Source of the DNA: an uncultured Ferrovum sp.
GTDB taxonomy: Bacteria; Pseudomonadota; Gammaproteobacteria; Burkholderiales; Ferrovaceae
Assembly: GCA_903863375.1 (NCBI GenBank)
Contig: CAIPBT010000126.1
Span: 1-44,383, forward strand
DNA length: 44,383 nucleotides
Direction of reading: 5' to 3'
Position numbers and translations under genes: made by a program. Under the pieces are notes generated by a model. The model made no database searches. It was not told the DNA's origin and was given only the letters and a program-made list of their open reading frames with translations. Position 1 is the first letter of the stretch; every line of letters begins with the position of its first letter. Below are positions 1 to 10,061 of the stretch, piece by piece.

Positions 1-156
1 CGGACGACGCGCATCCGGACGGCCAGCGTGTTGGTTGCCGCCATTCTGGTTACCGGGATTCTGGTTACCGGGATTTTGGCGCCGCCCGGGCGGCGTCCAT
101 CCGAGCAGACGCAGCAGCACCACCAGGGCAATCAGGATCAGCAGGAAACGCAACAT
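1..156 (-). CDS. PP0621-like small membrane protein (N-terminal part; runs off the window)
   Basis: The 52 codons visible on the minus strand begin MLRFLLILIALVVLLRLLGW, a single hydrophobic helix. A low-complexity Pro/Asn/Gly/Gln linker with NPGNQ repeats follows. Small proteins of the PP0621 type have this plan: an N-terminal anchor, a variable linker, and a C-terminal Cys motif that would lie outside this window. The family assignment therefore rests on architecture only. The start is the first ATG (154-156), placed directly before the hydrophobic stretch. The gene is divergent from the EamA transporter, with about 54 bp between the start codons. The linker is encoded by a 15-bp tandem repeat, described separately. 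Function is unknown. Confidence 0.6.
   Translation of the reverse strand, partial: MLRFLLILIALVVLLRLLGWTPPGRRQNPGNQNPGNQNGGNQHAGRPDARRP
31..75. repeat. 15-bp tandem repeat, three units
   Basis: Two identical 15-bp units (46-60 and 61-75, CTGGTTACCGGGATT) are preceded by a diverged third unit (31-45). The unit length keeps frame and encodes the pentapeptide NPGNQ on the minus strand, in the linker of the PP0621-like protein. Copy-number changes would lengthen or shorten the linker without a frameshift. Confidence 0.85.
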
Positions 157-210
157 GACAGGCGACACCAGCACAGGAACGCAGGCCTTGCATGATACGC
201 TCAGGCTGTC

Positions 211-1317
211 ATGACCGAGCACTCCCCCACGGCGCCTGCCACCGCCAACGCCAATGCCGCCGCGCCTGCGACGACACGTGGAGCTGCACCTGCGTCCGCG
301 ACCACGACCACGACCACGACCGACCAGCGGGCCATCCGTCGCGGCTTCGTGGCCGCCGGCATTGTGGTGGTCTGCTGGAGCGGCTTCAACATCGTCTCGC
401 GCCTGGGCGGCCGCAGCCCGCTCACGCCATTCGACTTGGCAGCCCTGCGTTTCATGGTCTCCGGGCTGCTGCTGCTGCCCTTGTTCCTGGGCGGCTTTCG
501 ACCTGTGCCGGCAAGCGGGCGCGCCAAGACCGAACTGTGGCGCACCGGTGGCGCACTGTCCTGGCGACAACGGCTGCTGCTGGCCCTGGCCGGTGGACTT
601 GGCTACGCGCTGCTGGCCTACACCGGGTTTTCGCTGGCACCGGCGGCTCACGCCGGCGTGCTGGTGAATGGCGGCATCCCGCTCGCCACCACGCTGATCG
701 GCTGGCAGGTGTTCGGCCTGCGCCCCACCCGACGCGCGCTGCTGGCACTGCTGATTGCCGGCGGCGGCTTTGCGCTGATCGCCCGCCACGGACTGCACAT
801 GCAGGATCCCTGGCACACCTTGCAAGGCGATGCAAGCTTCCTGCTGGCGGCCATCTGCTGGGGATTTTATGGCCAGCTGGTGCGCCGCTGGCAGGTCGAT
901 CCCCGGCTGGCTGCCTCCAACATCGCCGTCTGCTCCGCGGCAGTCTACCTGCCGGTCTATCTGCTGTTCCTGCCGAGTGGGTTCGCATTTGCCAGCCCCC
1001 CGCAGATCCTGCTGCAGGCCGGCTATCAGGGCATCGTGGCCGGAATCGTGGCCGCCAGCTGCTACAGCTATGCCACGCTGCGGATAGGTCCGACCCGGGC
1101 TTCCCTGATGCTGGCCCTGGTCCCGCCCATTTCCGCCCTGCTTGCTGTGCCCCTGCTCGGCGAACTGCTCACCCCCGAAACAGCCGTGGGCGCGCTGCTG
1201 GTCACGGCCGGGGCGGTGCTGGGTGCCACGGGCGGCAGCGGCGTCCGGCCGGCGGCAGGCCCGCTGGCCGACCCGTCGTCCTTACCTTCACCTCCGTCCA
1301 CTGCTTCGCGCCGCTGA
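211..1317 (+). CDS. EamA/DMT-superfamily transporter
   Basis: A 368-residue inner-membrane protein with about ten hydrophobic segments arranged as two EamA repeats, the plan of drug/metabolite exporters (RhaT/YdcZ type). The first repeat carries 'GFNIVSRLGG' and 'FDLAALRFMVSG', close to the family pattern near the first and second helices. The second repeat ends with 'LVPPISALLAVPLLGELL', the usual proline/glutamate-containing helix 9-10 region. A soluble Ala/Thr-rich N-terminus of about 45 residues contains a Thr7 run. The substrate cannot be inferred. The stop lies 10 bp before crcB, so the two are probably co-transcribed. Confidence 0.88.
   Translation: MTEHSPTAPATANANAAAPATTRGAAPASATTTTTTTDQRAIRRGFVAAGIVVVCWSGFNIVSRLGGRSPLTPFDLAALRFMVSGLLLLPLFLGGFRPVPASGRAKTELWRTGGALSWRQRLLLALAGGLGYALLAYTGFSLAPAAHAGVLVNGGIPLATTLIGWQVFGLRPTRRALLALLIAGGGFALIARHGLHMQDPWHTLQGDASFLLAAICWGFYGQLVRRWQVDPRLAASNIAVCSAAVYLPVYLLFLPSGFAFASPPQILLQAGYQGIVAGIVAASCYSYATLRIGPTRASLMLALVPPISALLAVPLLGELLTPETAVGALLVTAGAVLGATGGSGVRPAAGPLADPSSLPSPPSTASRR
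299..321. repeat. Hexanucleotide microsatellite (CGACCA)n
   Basis: Almost four copies of CGACCA encode the Thr run near residue 35 of the EamA transporter. The 6-bp unit preserves frame, so slippage alters tract length only and would not switch expression off. Confidence 0.8.
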
Positions 1318-1327
1318 GCCCGTCGTC

Positions 1328-1711
1328 ATGCCACTTCTTTCCATTCTTGCCGTCAGTGTCGGTGCCGTGCTGGGATCGCTGCTGCGCTGGTGGCTCAGTT
1401 TCACCCTGAATGCCCTGTTGCCCACCCTGCCGCCGGGCACGCTGGCCGCCAATCTGATTGGCGGCTATCTGGTTGGCCTGAGCGTGGCATGGCTCGGCGC
1501 CCACACGGAATTTCCGCCGGAAATCCGCCTGCTGATCGTCACCGGCTTTCTTGGCGGCCTCACCACGTTCTCCAGTTACTCGGCGGAAGTGGTGGGACTG
1601 CTCAACACCGGCAGGATCGCCTGGGCACTGGCCTGTGCGCTGATCCACCTGATCGGGTCGTTCAGTCTGACCGCCCTCGGCATGGCGACCTACCGACTGT
1701 TGGCACGCTAA
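1328..1711 (+). CDS. crcB: Fluoride ion channel CrcB/FluC
   Basis: A 127-residue protein of the usual CrcB/Fluc length with four hydrophobic helices. Diagnostic motifs are visible: 'GAVLGSLLRWW' near the N-terminus, 'GTLAANLIGGYLVG' with the conserved Asn of the pore, and 'TGFLGGLTTFSSYSAEV' with the phenylalanine/threonine track and central Na+ site region. Fluc dimers export fluoride across the inner membrane. The start ATG at 1328 follows the EamA stop by 10 bp. No fluoride riboswitch is visible upstream, so expression probably follows the upstream transporter. Confidence 0.95.
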   Translation: MPLLSILAVSVGAVLGSLLRWWLSFTLNALLPTLPPGTLAANLIGGYLVGLSVAWLGAHTEFPPEIRLLIVTGFLGGLTTFSSYSAEVVGLLNTGRIAWALACALIHLIGSFSLTALGMATYRLLAR

Positions 1712-1796
1712 ACCGCCTGCCCAATCTGGGCGCTGGCATCCCTCGGGTACGGGCTGGTCGCACGCAGCGCAACCTTCCCGGCACACGCCAGCCCCC

Positions 1797-1850
1797 AAAA
1801 AAACGGCGTCCCGATTACCCACCCCGTCAAGGATGGGCAACCGGGACGCC
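1797..1850 (-). terminator. Rho-independent terminator of the DEAD-box helicase gene
   Basis: On the minus strand a 9-bp perfect stem (1842-1850 with 1805-1813) encloses a second, imperfect stem (TTGCCCA with TGGGTAA). The last arm is followed by a run of seven T (1803-1797). It lies about 90 bp after the helicase stop, and there is no T tract on the opposite strand. Confidence 0.85.
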
Positions 1851-1896
1851 AGTTCGGTCAGGCCCAACGGTGGGTCAGGTCATGACCCGCGCCGTT

Positions 1897-1950
1897 CAGC
1901 GTGCTTCGCCGTTTAGCATCGGCCGTTCAGCATCGGCCGTTCAGCGTTCG
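1897..1950. repeat. 14-bp tandem repeat overlapping the helicase stop codon
   Basis: Two exact units of GCATCGGCCGTTCA (1916-1929 and 1930-1943) are flanked on both sides by diverged copies. Read on the minus strand each unit carries a TGA or TAA. The first TGA is the helicase stop codon and the array continues in the 3' untranslated region. Confidence 0.75.
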
Positions 1951-3518
1951 CCGCTGCGGCGGGCCCCCCGGAACTCGCTGCCAGCCGGACGGGCCACGGC
2001 CGGACGGGCGCCGGCGGGGCGGGCACCAGCCGGGCGAGCGCCGGACGGACGGCCCGCACCGGTGCCAGCACCAGTGCCAGCATGGCCATGCCCCCGCGCT
2101 CCTGCCGGACGCTGCCCGGGACGGCCGCTGCCGCCCGGACGATGGCCCGGCCGGCCGCTGTCGTTGCGCGGCCGTTCGGTCCGGGTCGGCTCCAGACCGG
2201 GGATCACGCTGGCAACCAAGGTTTGCTGGGTATACCGCTCGATCGCGCGGATCTTGACGCGTTCGCGGTGCTCCGCCAAGGTGATGGCTACGCCCGAGCG
2301 CCCGGCACGGCCGGTCCGGCCAATGCGGTGGACGTAATCTTCCGCCTTCATCGGCAGGCCGTAGTTGATCACATGGCTGATGGTCGGCACATCGATGCCG
2401 CGAGCGGCAACGTCGGTGGCCACCAGGATCTTGGTCTGGCCCTTGCGCAGGGCATCCAGCCGGCGGTTGCGCACCGCCTGGGGCATGGCGCCGTGCAGGG
2501 CGCTGGCCTGGAAGCCGCGTTCGCGCAGCTGCTCGGCAATTTCCTCACTCTCCACCTGCGTGCTGGCAAACACCACCGCCTGGTCAAGCGTGGCGTCCGA
2601 CAGCCAGTGGTCCAGCAACCGGCGCTTGTGGTCGGCGCTGTCAGCCCAGTGCAGGGTCTGCGTGATGTTGTCGTGACGGTCGTGTGCGGTGGCGAGCTCG
2701 ATCCGTTCCGGATTGGTCATCATGCCTTCGGCCAAGGTCATTACCCGACCGGCAAAGGTGGCCGAGAACATCAGGGTCTGCTGGCGCTGGATGCTGCGCT
2801 CGTGGATCAGCTGCAAGTCATCGGCAAAGCCCAGGTCCAGCATGCGGTCGGCTTCGTCCACCACTAGGCATTTCACCTGATCGAGGCGAATGGCGCGGCT
2901 GTTGCAAAGGTCCAGCAGGCGTCCAGGCGTTGCCACCACCAGGGCAGCGCCCTTCAGCGAGGCGATCTGCTTGCCGTAGGGCATGCCGCCCATGATGGTG
3001 GCAACGCGCACGCCGCGGCTGCCCTTCACCAGTTCAATGGCATCGGCCGCCACCTGCTGCGCCAGTTCGCGGGTGGGACACAGCACAATCACGGTCGGCG
3101 CGGCGCGAGCCGGCATCGGTGCCTTGCCCTGGGCTTCCAGCATCAGGCCCTGCAGGGAGGGCAGCAGGAAGGCGGCAGTCTTGCCGCTGCCGGTCTGGCT
3201 GCTCACCATCAGGTCACCACCAGCCAGTGCGGCCGGCACCACCCGCGCCTGCACCGACGTCGGGGCCGTGAAGCCAAGCCGTTCGCAGGCGCGCAGCAGG
3301 TCGCCGCACAGGTTGAGGGAGGCGAACGTGACGGCTCCCGGAGTGCTCGCCACCGGCGCTGCCACAACGGTCGCCGCTGCCGGCGTCAAGGGCTTCGCCA
3401 CGCTGGCGACAACGTTCGCCACAGGGGCATCGGTGGCAGGGGCAAAATGATCCGCCGTCAGGCCGTCAGCAGCCGAAACGTGGAGGGTATCAATCAGGTT
3501 TACGGTTTCAATAGACAT
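1941..3518 (-). CDS. rhlE: DEAD-box ATP-dependent RNA helicase, RhlE-like
   Basis: A 525-residue superfamily 2 RNA helicase that unwinds RNA in ribosome assembly or mRNA turnover. An Ala/Val-rich extension of about 65 residues precedes the Q motif (ending PTSVQ). Then come motif I SQTGSGKTA, PTRELAQQ (Ia), VVDEADRMLDLGF (II), MFSATFAG (III) and [13 protein letters not shown] (VI). The C-terminus, about 75 residues, is a basic Arg/Gly/Pro tail with ARPAG repeats, typical of RhlE/DeaD-type tails that bind RNA. I chose the ATG at 3516-3518 because homology begins downstream and a Shine-Dalgarno (3544-3548) serves it through a hairpin. The rhlE label is a subfamily inference. The gene follows tRNA-Pro on the same strand. 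Confidence 0.93.
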   Translation of the reverse strand: MSIETVNLIDTLHVSAADGLTADHFAPATDAPVANVVASVAKPLTPAAATVVAAPVASTPGAVTFASLNLCGDLLRACERLGFTAPTSVQARVVPAALAGGDLMVSSQTGSGKTAAFLLPSLQGLMLEAQGKAPMPARAAPTVIVLCPTRELAQQVAADAIELVKGSRGVRVATIMGGMPYGKQIASLKGAALVVATPGRLLDLCNSRAIRLDQVKCLVVDEADRMLDLGFADDLQLIHERSIQRQQTLMFSATFAGRVMTLAEGMMTNPERIELATAHDRHDNITQTLHWADSADHKRRLLDHWLSDATLDQAVVFASTQVESEEIAEQLRERGFQASALHGAMPQAVRNRRLDALRKGQTKILVATDVAARGIDVPTISHVINYGLPMKAEDYVHRIGRTGRAGRSGVAITLAEHRERVKIRAIERYTQQTLVASVIPGLEPTRTERPRNDSGRPGHRPGGSGRPGQRPAGARGHGHAGTGAGTGAGRPSGARPAGARPAGARPAVARPAGSEFRGARRSGER

Positions 3519-3526
3519 ACGTGTGC

Positions 3527-3548
3527 ATCCCCGATGGGGATTTCTCCT
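3527..3548 (-). promoter_or_regulatory. Hairpin between Shine-Dalgarno and helicase start codon
   Basis: On the minus strand AGGAG (3544-3548) is followed by the perfect inverted repeat ATCCCC-ATC-GGGGAT (3527-3541), then the start codon at 3518. The linear distance from AGGAG to ATG is 25 nt, too long for efficient initiation. Folding out the 15-nt hairpin leaves about 10 nt. The hairpin is seen directly; its role is inferred. Confidence 0.5.
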
Positions 3549-3720
3549 GTGGACGTGTCGTTTCCAGACTTTGGAAGCGACGCTGCCGCCATCCGTACCC
3601 ACCAGGGGCCGTGATAACAGCGATTCAAGGATCACATCGTCCAACAGGGCACGGAGCGATGACGCCAGATACACTGGACATCGATCTCTGCGATTCGGCC
3701 TCTTTCATTCCGACCAAACC

Positions 3721-3768
3721 ATTTCCGGTCAGGCGGATTTTCCGATCGGACGATTTCCGTCAGGCGGA
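3721..3768. repeat. Imperfect direct repeat in the helicase leader
   Basis: ATTTCCGGTCAGGCGGA (3721-3737) recurs as ATTTCCGTCAGGCGGA (3753-3768), with one base deleted. The repeats are separated by 15 bp containing the small palindrome TCCGATCGGA. Confidence 0.75.
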
Positions 3769-3822
3769 GAGGCTACAGGAACCCACCAAAGGCGCGGATT
3801 CAGGGACTGCGGGAGATGAGAC

Positions 3823-3899
3823 TGGTCGGGGTGAGAGGATTCGAACCTCCGGCCTCCACGTCCCGAACGTGGCGCTCTACCAGGCTAAGCTACACCCCG
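3823..3899 (-). tRNA. tRNA-Pro (anticodon CGG)
   Basis: A 77-nt cloverleaf on the minus strand. The acceptor stem is CGGGGTG/CACCCCG with discriminator A and an encoded 3' CCA (3823-3825). The anticodon stem CCACG/CGTGG carries loop TTCGGGA, giving anticodon CGG. The T arm contains GGTTCGAATCC. It reads CCG proline codons, which are frequent in this GC-rich genome. Confidence 0.97.
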
Positions 3900-3927
3900 A
3901 TCACTGCGTAACGCAATGAAGCCCGCA

Positions 3928-3956
3928 ACTATATCCAAAACGCCCGACTTGCGCAA
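3928..3956 (-). promoter_or_regulatory. Sigma-70-type promoter for tRNA-Pro
   Basis: On the minus strand -35 TTGCGC (3951-3956) and -10 TATAGT (3928-3933) are separated by exactly 17 bp. Initiation would fall about 20 bp before the mature tRNA 5' end. Confidence 0.7.
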
Positions 3957-3970
3957 GGATACAGAGCGAA

Positions 3971-3999
3971 TTGACGCGCGGACGCTCTGTTCCTACTAT
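3971..3999 (+). promoter_or_regulatory. Sigma-70-type promoter for ispB
   Basis: -35 TTGACG (3971-3976), 17-bp spacer, -10 TACTAT (3994-3999). Predicted initiation near 4006 supports the ATG at 4054 as the ispB start and excludes upstream in-frame starts. It is divergent from the tRNA promoter. Confidence 0.6.
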
Positions 4000-4053
4000 C
4001 TGCGGACTTGGCGGGTGCCCCCGTCAAGGCCCACCTGGCGCCCCTCTCCCCCC

Positions 4054-5025
4054 ATGCTCCTGACTGACATCCAGCACCTGGCCGCTCCCGACATGAGGGT
4101 GGTCGACTCCGTCATCCGCCGGGAATTACATTCCGAAGTGGTGCTGGTCAGCCAGGTTGCCGAGTACATCATCGCGGGTGGTGGCAAGCGGCTGCGCCCA
4201 CTGATCCATGTGCTGGCAGCGCGAGCGGTGGGATACAACGGCCCCCATCACCCGGTGCTGGCCGCCGTTGTGGAGTTCATCCATACCGCTACCCTGCTAC
4301 ATGACGACGTGGTCGACGCTTCCGACATGCGCCGCGGCCGGAAGACCGCCAACCAGATGTTCGGCAATCCGGCGGCGGTGCTGGTTGGCGACTTCGTCTA
4401 TTCGCGCGCCTTCCAGATGATGGTGGGCATCGACTCGATGCGCGTGATGCAGGTGCTGGCCGACGCCACCAATGTGATCGCCGAAGGCGAAGTGCTGCAG
4501 CTCATGAACTGCCGCGACCCGGACGTTGACGAGGCGCGTTATCTGCAGGTGATCCGCTACAAGACCGCCCGCCTGTTCGAAGCCGCCACCCGGCTGGCGG
4601 CCATCCTCGCCCAGGCGACGCCTGCTGTGGAGACGGCCCTGGCCGATTTCGGCGGCCATCTGGGTACTGCCTTTCAGGTGATTGACGATGTGCTGGATTA
4701 CTCTGGCCAGGTCGCCGAAACCGGCAAGAATCTCGGCGATGATCTCGCTGAGGGCAAGGTCACGCTGCCTCTGATCGCCGTGATGCGCCGAGGTACGCCC
4801 GCGCAGGCCGACCTGATCCGGCGGGTAATCAGCGACCCGGACGGCGACAACAGTCTGGCCGATGTGCTGGCCGCCATCCACGAAACCGGGGCCCTGGATG
4901 CAGCACGCGCCTGTGCGCAGGCCGAAGCCAGTGCGGCCATTGCCTGTCTGGCCGCTCTGCCGCCGGGCCCCTATCGCGATGCCCTCGAAGGGCTGGCCCG
5001 GGCGGCTGTCGGCCGCAGCAACTGA
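4054..5025 (+). CDS. ispB: Octaprenyl diphosphate synthase (trans-polyprenyl synthetase)
   Basis: A 323-residue all-helical prenyltransferase that condenses isopentenyl diphosphate units to make the ubiquinone/menaquinone side chain. The first aspartate-rich motif is LLHDDVVDASDMRRG (D84, D85, D88), with the usual basic residues after it, and the second is FQVIDDVLDYSG. The GGGKRLRP motif near residue 42 binds the allylic/IPP diphosphate. The chain-length label follows from similarity to IspB and from position before rplU-rpmA, a conserved proteobacterial order. The start at 4054 has no clear Shine-Dalgarno, but homology begins within a few residues of it. Confidence 0.93.
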   Translation: MLLTDIQHLAAPDMRVVDSVIRRELHSEVVLVSQVAEYIIAGGGKRLRPLIHVLAARAVGYNGPHHPVLAAVVEFIHTATLLHDDVVDASDMRRGRKTANQMFGNPAAVLVGDFVYSRAFQMMVGIDSMRVMQVLADATNVIAEGEVLQLMNCRDPDVDEARYLQVIRYKTARLFEAATRLAAILAQATPAVETALADFGGHLGTAFQVIDDVLDYSGQVAETGKNLGDDLAEGKVTLPLIAVMRRGTPAQADLIRRVISDPDGDNSLADVLAAIHETGALDAARACAQAEASAAIACLAALPPGPYRDALEGLARAAVGRSN

Positions 5026-5037
5026 CGACTGGCCCAG

Positions 5038-5075
5038 CCGGATGGGCGCAGATTGGCCGGATGGGCGTAAATCGG
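5038..5075. repeat. 19-bp imperfect tandem duplication between ispB and rplU
   Basis: Units 5038-5056 and 5057-5075 begin CCGGATGGGCG and match at 16 of 19 positions. The pair lies just upstream of the putative rplU promoter. No coding role is visible. Confidence 0.7.
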
Positions 5076-5084
5076 CGGGGATAG

Positions 5085-5113
5085 TTGCACAGCCCCCTGT
5101 CATCCTATAGACT
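5085..5113 (+). promoter_or_regulatory. Possible rplU-rpmA promoter
   Basis: TTGCAC (5085-5090) is followed by TATAGA (5106-5111) at a short 15-bp spacing, or by TAGACT (5108-5113) at 17 bp. It is placed about 55 bp before the rplU start. The hexamers are seen; use is inferred. Confidence 0.35.
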
Positions 5114-5169
5114 TGTGGATTACTCGCAATCATTGAAGCCTTGCCGCTGGCAGGGCGCAGGGGTTCTTC

Positions 5170-5484
5170 ATGTACGCAGTCATCAAGACCGGTGGAAAGC
5201 AGTATCGCGTTGCCTCCGGCGAAAAGCTCAAGATCGAGCTGCTGGACGCCGCAGTGGGCGCGCAGATCGACATGGACCAGGTTTTGGTTGTATCCGACGG
5301 CGCGACCGTCACGTTTGGCCGGCCGCTGGTGCAGGGCGCCAAGGTGACCGCCACGGTGCTGTCGCATGGCCGCCACGACAAGGTCAAGATCTTCAAGATG
5401 CGTCGCCGCAAGCACTATCAGAAGCACCAGGGGCATCGCCAGCACTACACCGAAGTGCGTATTGACGCCATTTCGGCCAACTGA
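5170..5484 (+). CDS. rplU: 50S ribosomal protein L21
   Basis: 104 residues, the standard L21 length, starting [14 protein letters not shown], the nearly invariant N-terminus. The rRNA-binding basic segment [19 protein letters not shown] sits at about residues 74-92. L21 is assembled early into the large subunit and contacts 23S rRNA. It is followed by rpmA after 21 bp, the universal bacterial pairing, with obgE downstream beyond a terminator. Confidence 0.99.
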   Translation: MYAVIKTGGKQYRVASGEKLKIELLDAAVGAQIDMDQVLVVSDGATVTFGRPLVQGAKVTATVLSHGRHDKVKIFKMRRRKHYQKHQGHRQHYTEVRIDAISAN

Positions 5485-5505
5485 TCCGTTAGGAGACCCT
5501 GACAA

Positions 5506-5775
5506 ATGGCACACAAAAAAGCAGGCGGCAGTTCACGAAACGGTCGCGACTCACAGGCCAAGCGCCTCGGCGTGAAGGCCTACGGTGGCGTGCTGGTTCC
5601 GGCCGGCAGCATCATCATCCGCCAGCGCGGCACCCGCGTGCATGCCGGTGAAAACGTCGGCATGGGCAAGGATCACACCCTGTTCGCGAAGGTTGATGGT
5701 CATGTGGTGTTCAGCACCAAGGGCCCGCTGCAGCGCAAGACGGCTTCAATTCAGCCGCTGCCGCAGGAAGCCTGA
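5506..5775 (+). CDS. rpmA: 50S ribosomal protein L27
   Basis: 89 residues beginning [16 protein letters not shown], the conserved flexible N-terminal arm that reaches the peptidyl-transferase centre. The body contains '[19 protein letters not shown]' and '[10 protein letters not shown]', family hallmarks. There is no N-terminal extension needing proteolytic cleavage, unlike Firmicutes L27. A Shine-Dalgarno-like AGGAGA lies about 9 nt before the ATG. It is co-transcribed with rplU and closed by the terminator at 5871-5906. Confidence 0.99.
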   Translation: MAHKKAGGSSRNGRDSQAKRLGVKAYGGVLVPAGSIIIRQRGTRVHAGENVGMGKDHTLFAKVDGHVVFSTKGPLQRKTASIQPLPQEA

Positions 5776-5870
5776 TCGAACGGCTTGCTACCGGTGTTCC
5801 GGAAGCAGGGCTGACCGATCCGTGTCAGACATGTTGGGCAGGTGCGGTTCCCATGCGCCATGCCCGACCA

Positions 5871-8195
<2,325 letters not shown>

Positions 8196-8215
<20 letters not shown>

Positions 8216-9965
8216 ATTCGGCCCCCTCCTTCCAGCGCGGCAGGGTGTCGGTATTGGCAACCTGCCAGCCCAGTTCCAGCAGCAGGGCCAGATCCTCACC
8301 GGCCCCGGACAGGTCCCAGTCCTCACGCACTCGATCTTCCGGGGTGTGATACTCGTGTTCGTCATACTGCTGGATGCGCCGGCGTGTTTCCTCGGCGCTG
8401 TGGCCGCGCAGCACCGGATGGGCCGTGAAGAACAGACCCGGCACACCCGCCCGGGCAAACTCGAACTGGTCCGAGCGATAGGCCAGCCCCAGTTCCGGCT
8501 GCGCTTCCGCATATACCTGCCGCTGCTGGTTCAGGGCGGCATCCACCAGCAGATCTTCCAGGGTGTTGCTGCCGTAGCCGATCACGTCCACCCCGACGCT
8601 GCGGCCAAACGGATTGATGCCATCGATGTTGAACAGGGCGGCCGTCTGCCCCAGCGGCACCAGCGGATGGCGGACGTACCAGCGCGCCCCGAGCAGACCA
8701 CGCTCTTCCGCCGTGGTGGCGATGAACACCACGCTGCGCCGGGGTTTAGGCTGCATGCCTTGCAGGGCGCGTGCCACTTGCAGCATGGCAGCCACACCGG
8801 ACGCGTTGTCGATGGCACCGTGATAGATGCGGTCCTGGCCGTTGCGGCTGTCGCGCCCGAAATGATCCCAATGCGCGGTGTAGACCACCGCTTCCTGCCC
8901 GAGCAGGGCATCGGTGCCTGGCAGGCGCGCCACCACATTGGCCGACCGCACCTCACGCCAGCGGTTCTGCACCCGGAAGCGCGCCTGCATCGGCAGACGC
9001 ACCGGGCGGAAATCGGCGCGCAGGGCCTGTGCACGCAGCCGCTCGAGATCGTAACCGGCCGCCGCGAGCAACGCGCGCGCGCGCCCTGCCTCGATCCAGC
9101 CCGGCACGAGCGGATAGTCGCTGTTGTGGGTGGCCGACGACAGCACAAAATTCTCCCGGCCCCAGCTGTTCACTACCACCTGCCAGGGATAGCCGGCCAG
9201 GGCCGGCTCGTGGATGATAAGCACCGCCGCCGCCCCCAGGCGCGCGGCCATCTCGTACTTGTACGTCCAGCGGCCGTAGTAGGTCATCGCATCGCCCCGA
9301 AACATCGCCGGATCGAGCCGGTCGGGATTGGCCGGATCCGGCACCTGCGGATCGTTGACCAGCATGAGCAGCGTCTTGCCGCGCAGGTCCATGCCCTTGA
9401 AGTCATTCCAGCCATACTCCGGGGCAATCACACCATAGCCGACAAACACCACTTCGCTGGCATCCAGCGCAATCTCGCGCAGGGGGGCGGCCGACCAGGC
9501 CACAAAGTCGCGCTGCGCCACCAGTGGATGCGGCTTGCCCTTCACGCTGACGGTCAGGCTGGCCTGCGAGGTGAACGCCACCAACGGCACCTGCTGCACA
9601 TAGCTGCCGCCGTCCCCGCCGGGCTGCAGCCCCAGGGCACGGAGGCGGTTGGTCAGCCATTCCACCGTCAGGTCTTCGCCTGGTGTGCCCGGGGCGCGTC
9701 CTTCGAACTGGTCAGAGGACAAGGTGCGGATATCTGCCAGCAGGTCATCGGTCGACAGCTGGGCCCGGGCAGCCGGTAGCGGGTCGATCACGGGTGCCGG
9801 CGCAGCAACCGTCTCCGGCACTGGCGTCAACCCGGGCGGCGCAGCCGGCCGCAGGCTGGCACAGGCGCTCAGTGCCAGGACCAGCAGCAGCAGGGAATGC
9901 CGGAACAGCAGCGGGACACGCCGTAGGCCATCGGGCAGGCGCAGCAACAGGAACATGGACATCAC
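8196..9965 (-). CDS. M28-family metallopeptidase lipoprotein with PA domain
   Basis: A 589-residue predicted lipoprotein. A signal sequence ends in the lipobox LSAC (Cys35), so it is probably anchored in the outer membrane or periplasm. A protease-associated (PA) insert spans roughly residues 165-320. The M28 catalytic domain follows with its dinuclear zinc ligands: TAHWDHFG (His), GAIDNASG (bridging Asp), TTAEERG (catalytic Glu-Glu), NIDGIN (Asp) and YHTPED (His). It probably hydrolyses N-terminal residues from peptides; the exact substrate is unknown. Met codons at residues 1, 2 and 4 are alternative starts. The 3' end overlaps proB by 20 bp on the opposite strand. Confidence 0.93.
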
Positions 9966-10061
9966 CGCGGGAAGGGCATCGTTCCTGCGTAGTCTACCTG
10001 CGCGCCCGGCAGACGCATGGGCTCGGCTAAACTATGACCTTTCTCTGTTCAGGATGACCCC

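Larger units (their letters stand above)
3519..3822 (-). other. 304-bp non-coding leader between tRNA-Pro and the helicase
   Basis: No gene is visible here. Besides the start-proximal hairpin it holds a short inverted repeat, TTCCA/TGGAA (3562-3576), and the duplicated element at 3721-3768. No clear terminator follows the tRNA, so transcription could run from the tRNA promoter into the helicase. Long structured leaders are common on bacterial DEAD-box helicase mRNAs controlled by cold or autoregulation; that link is inference. Confidence 0.5.

Noticed and set aside
1897-1950. Tandem repeats as a CRISPR array
   Set aside because: The units are 14 bp and directly adjacent, with no spacers and no cas genes nearby.
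3916-4053. Upstream in-frame extension of ispB to an ATG at 3916
   Set aside because: It would begin in the tRNA promoter, upstream of the predicted ispB transcription start, and the extra 46 residues have no counterpart in the family.
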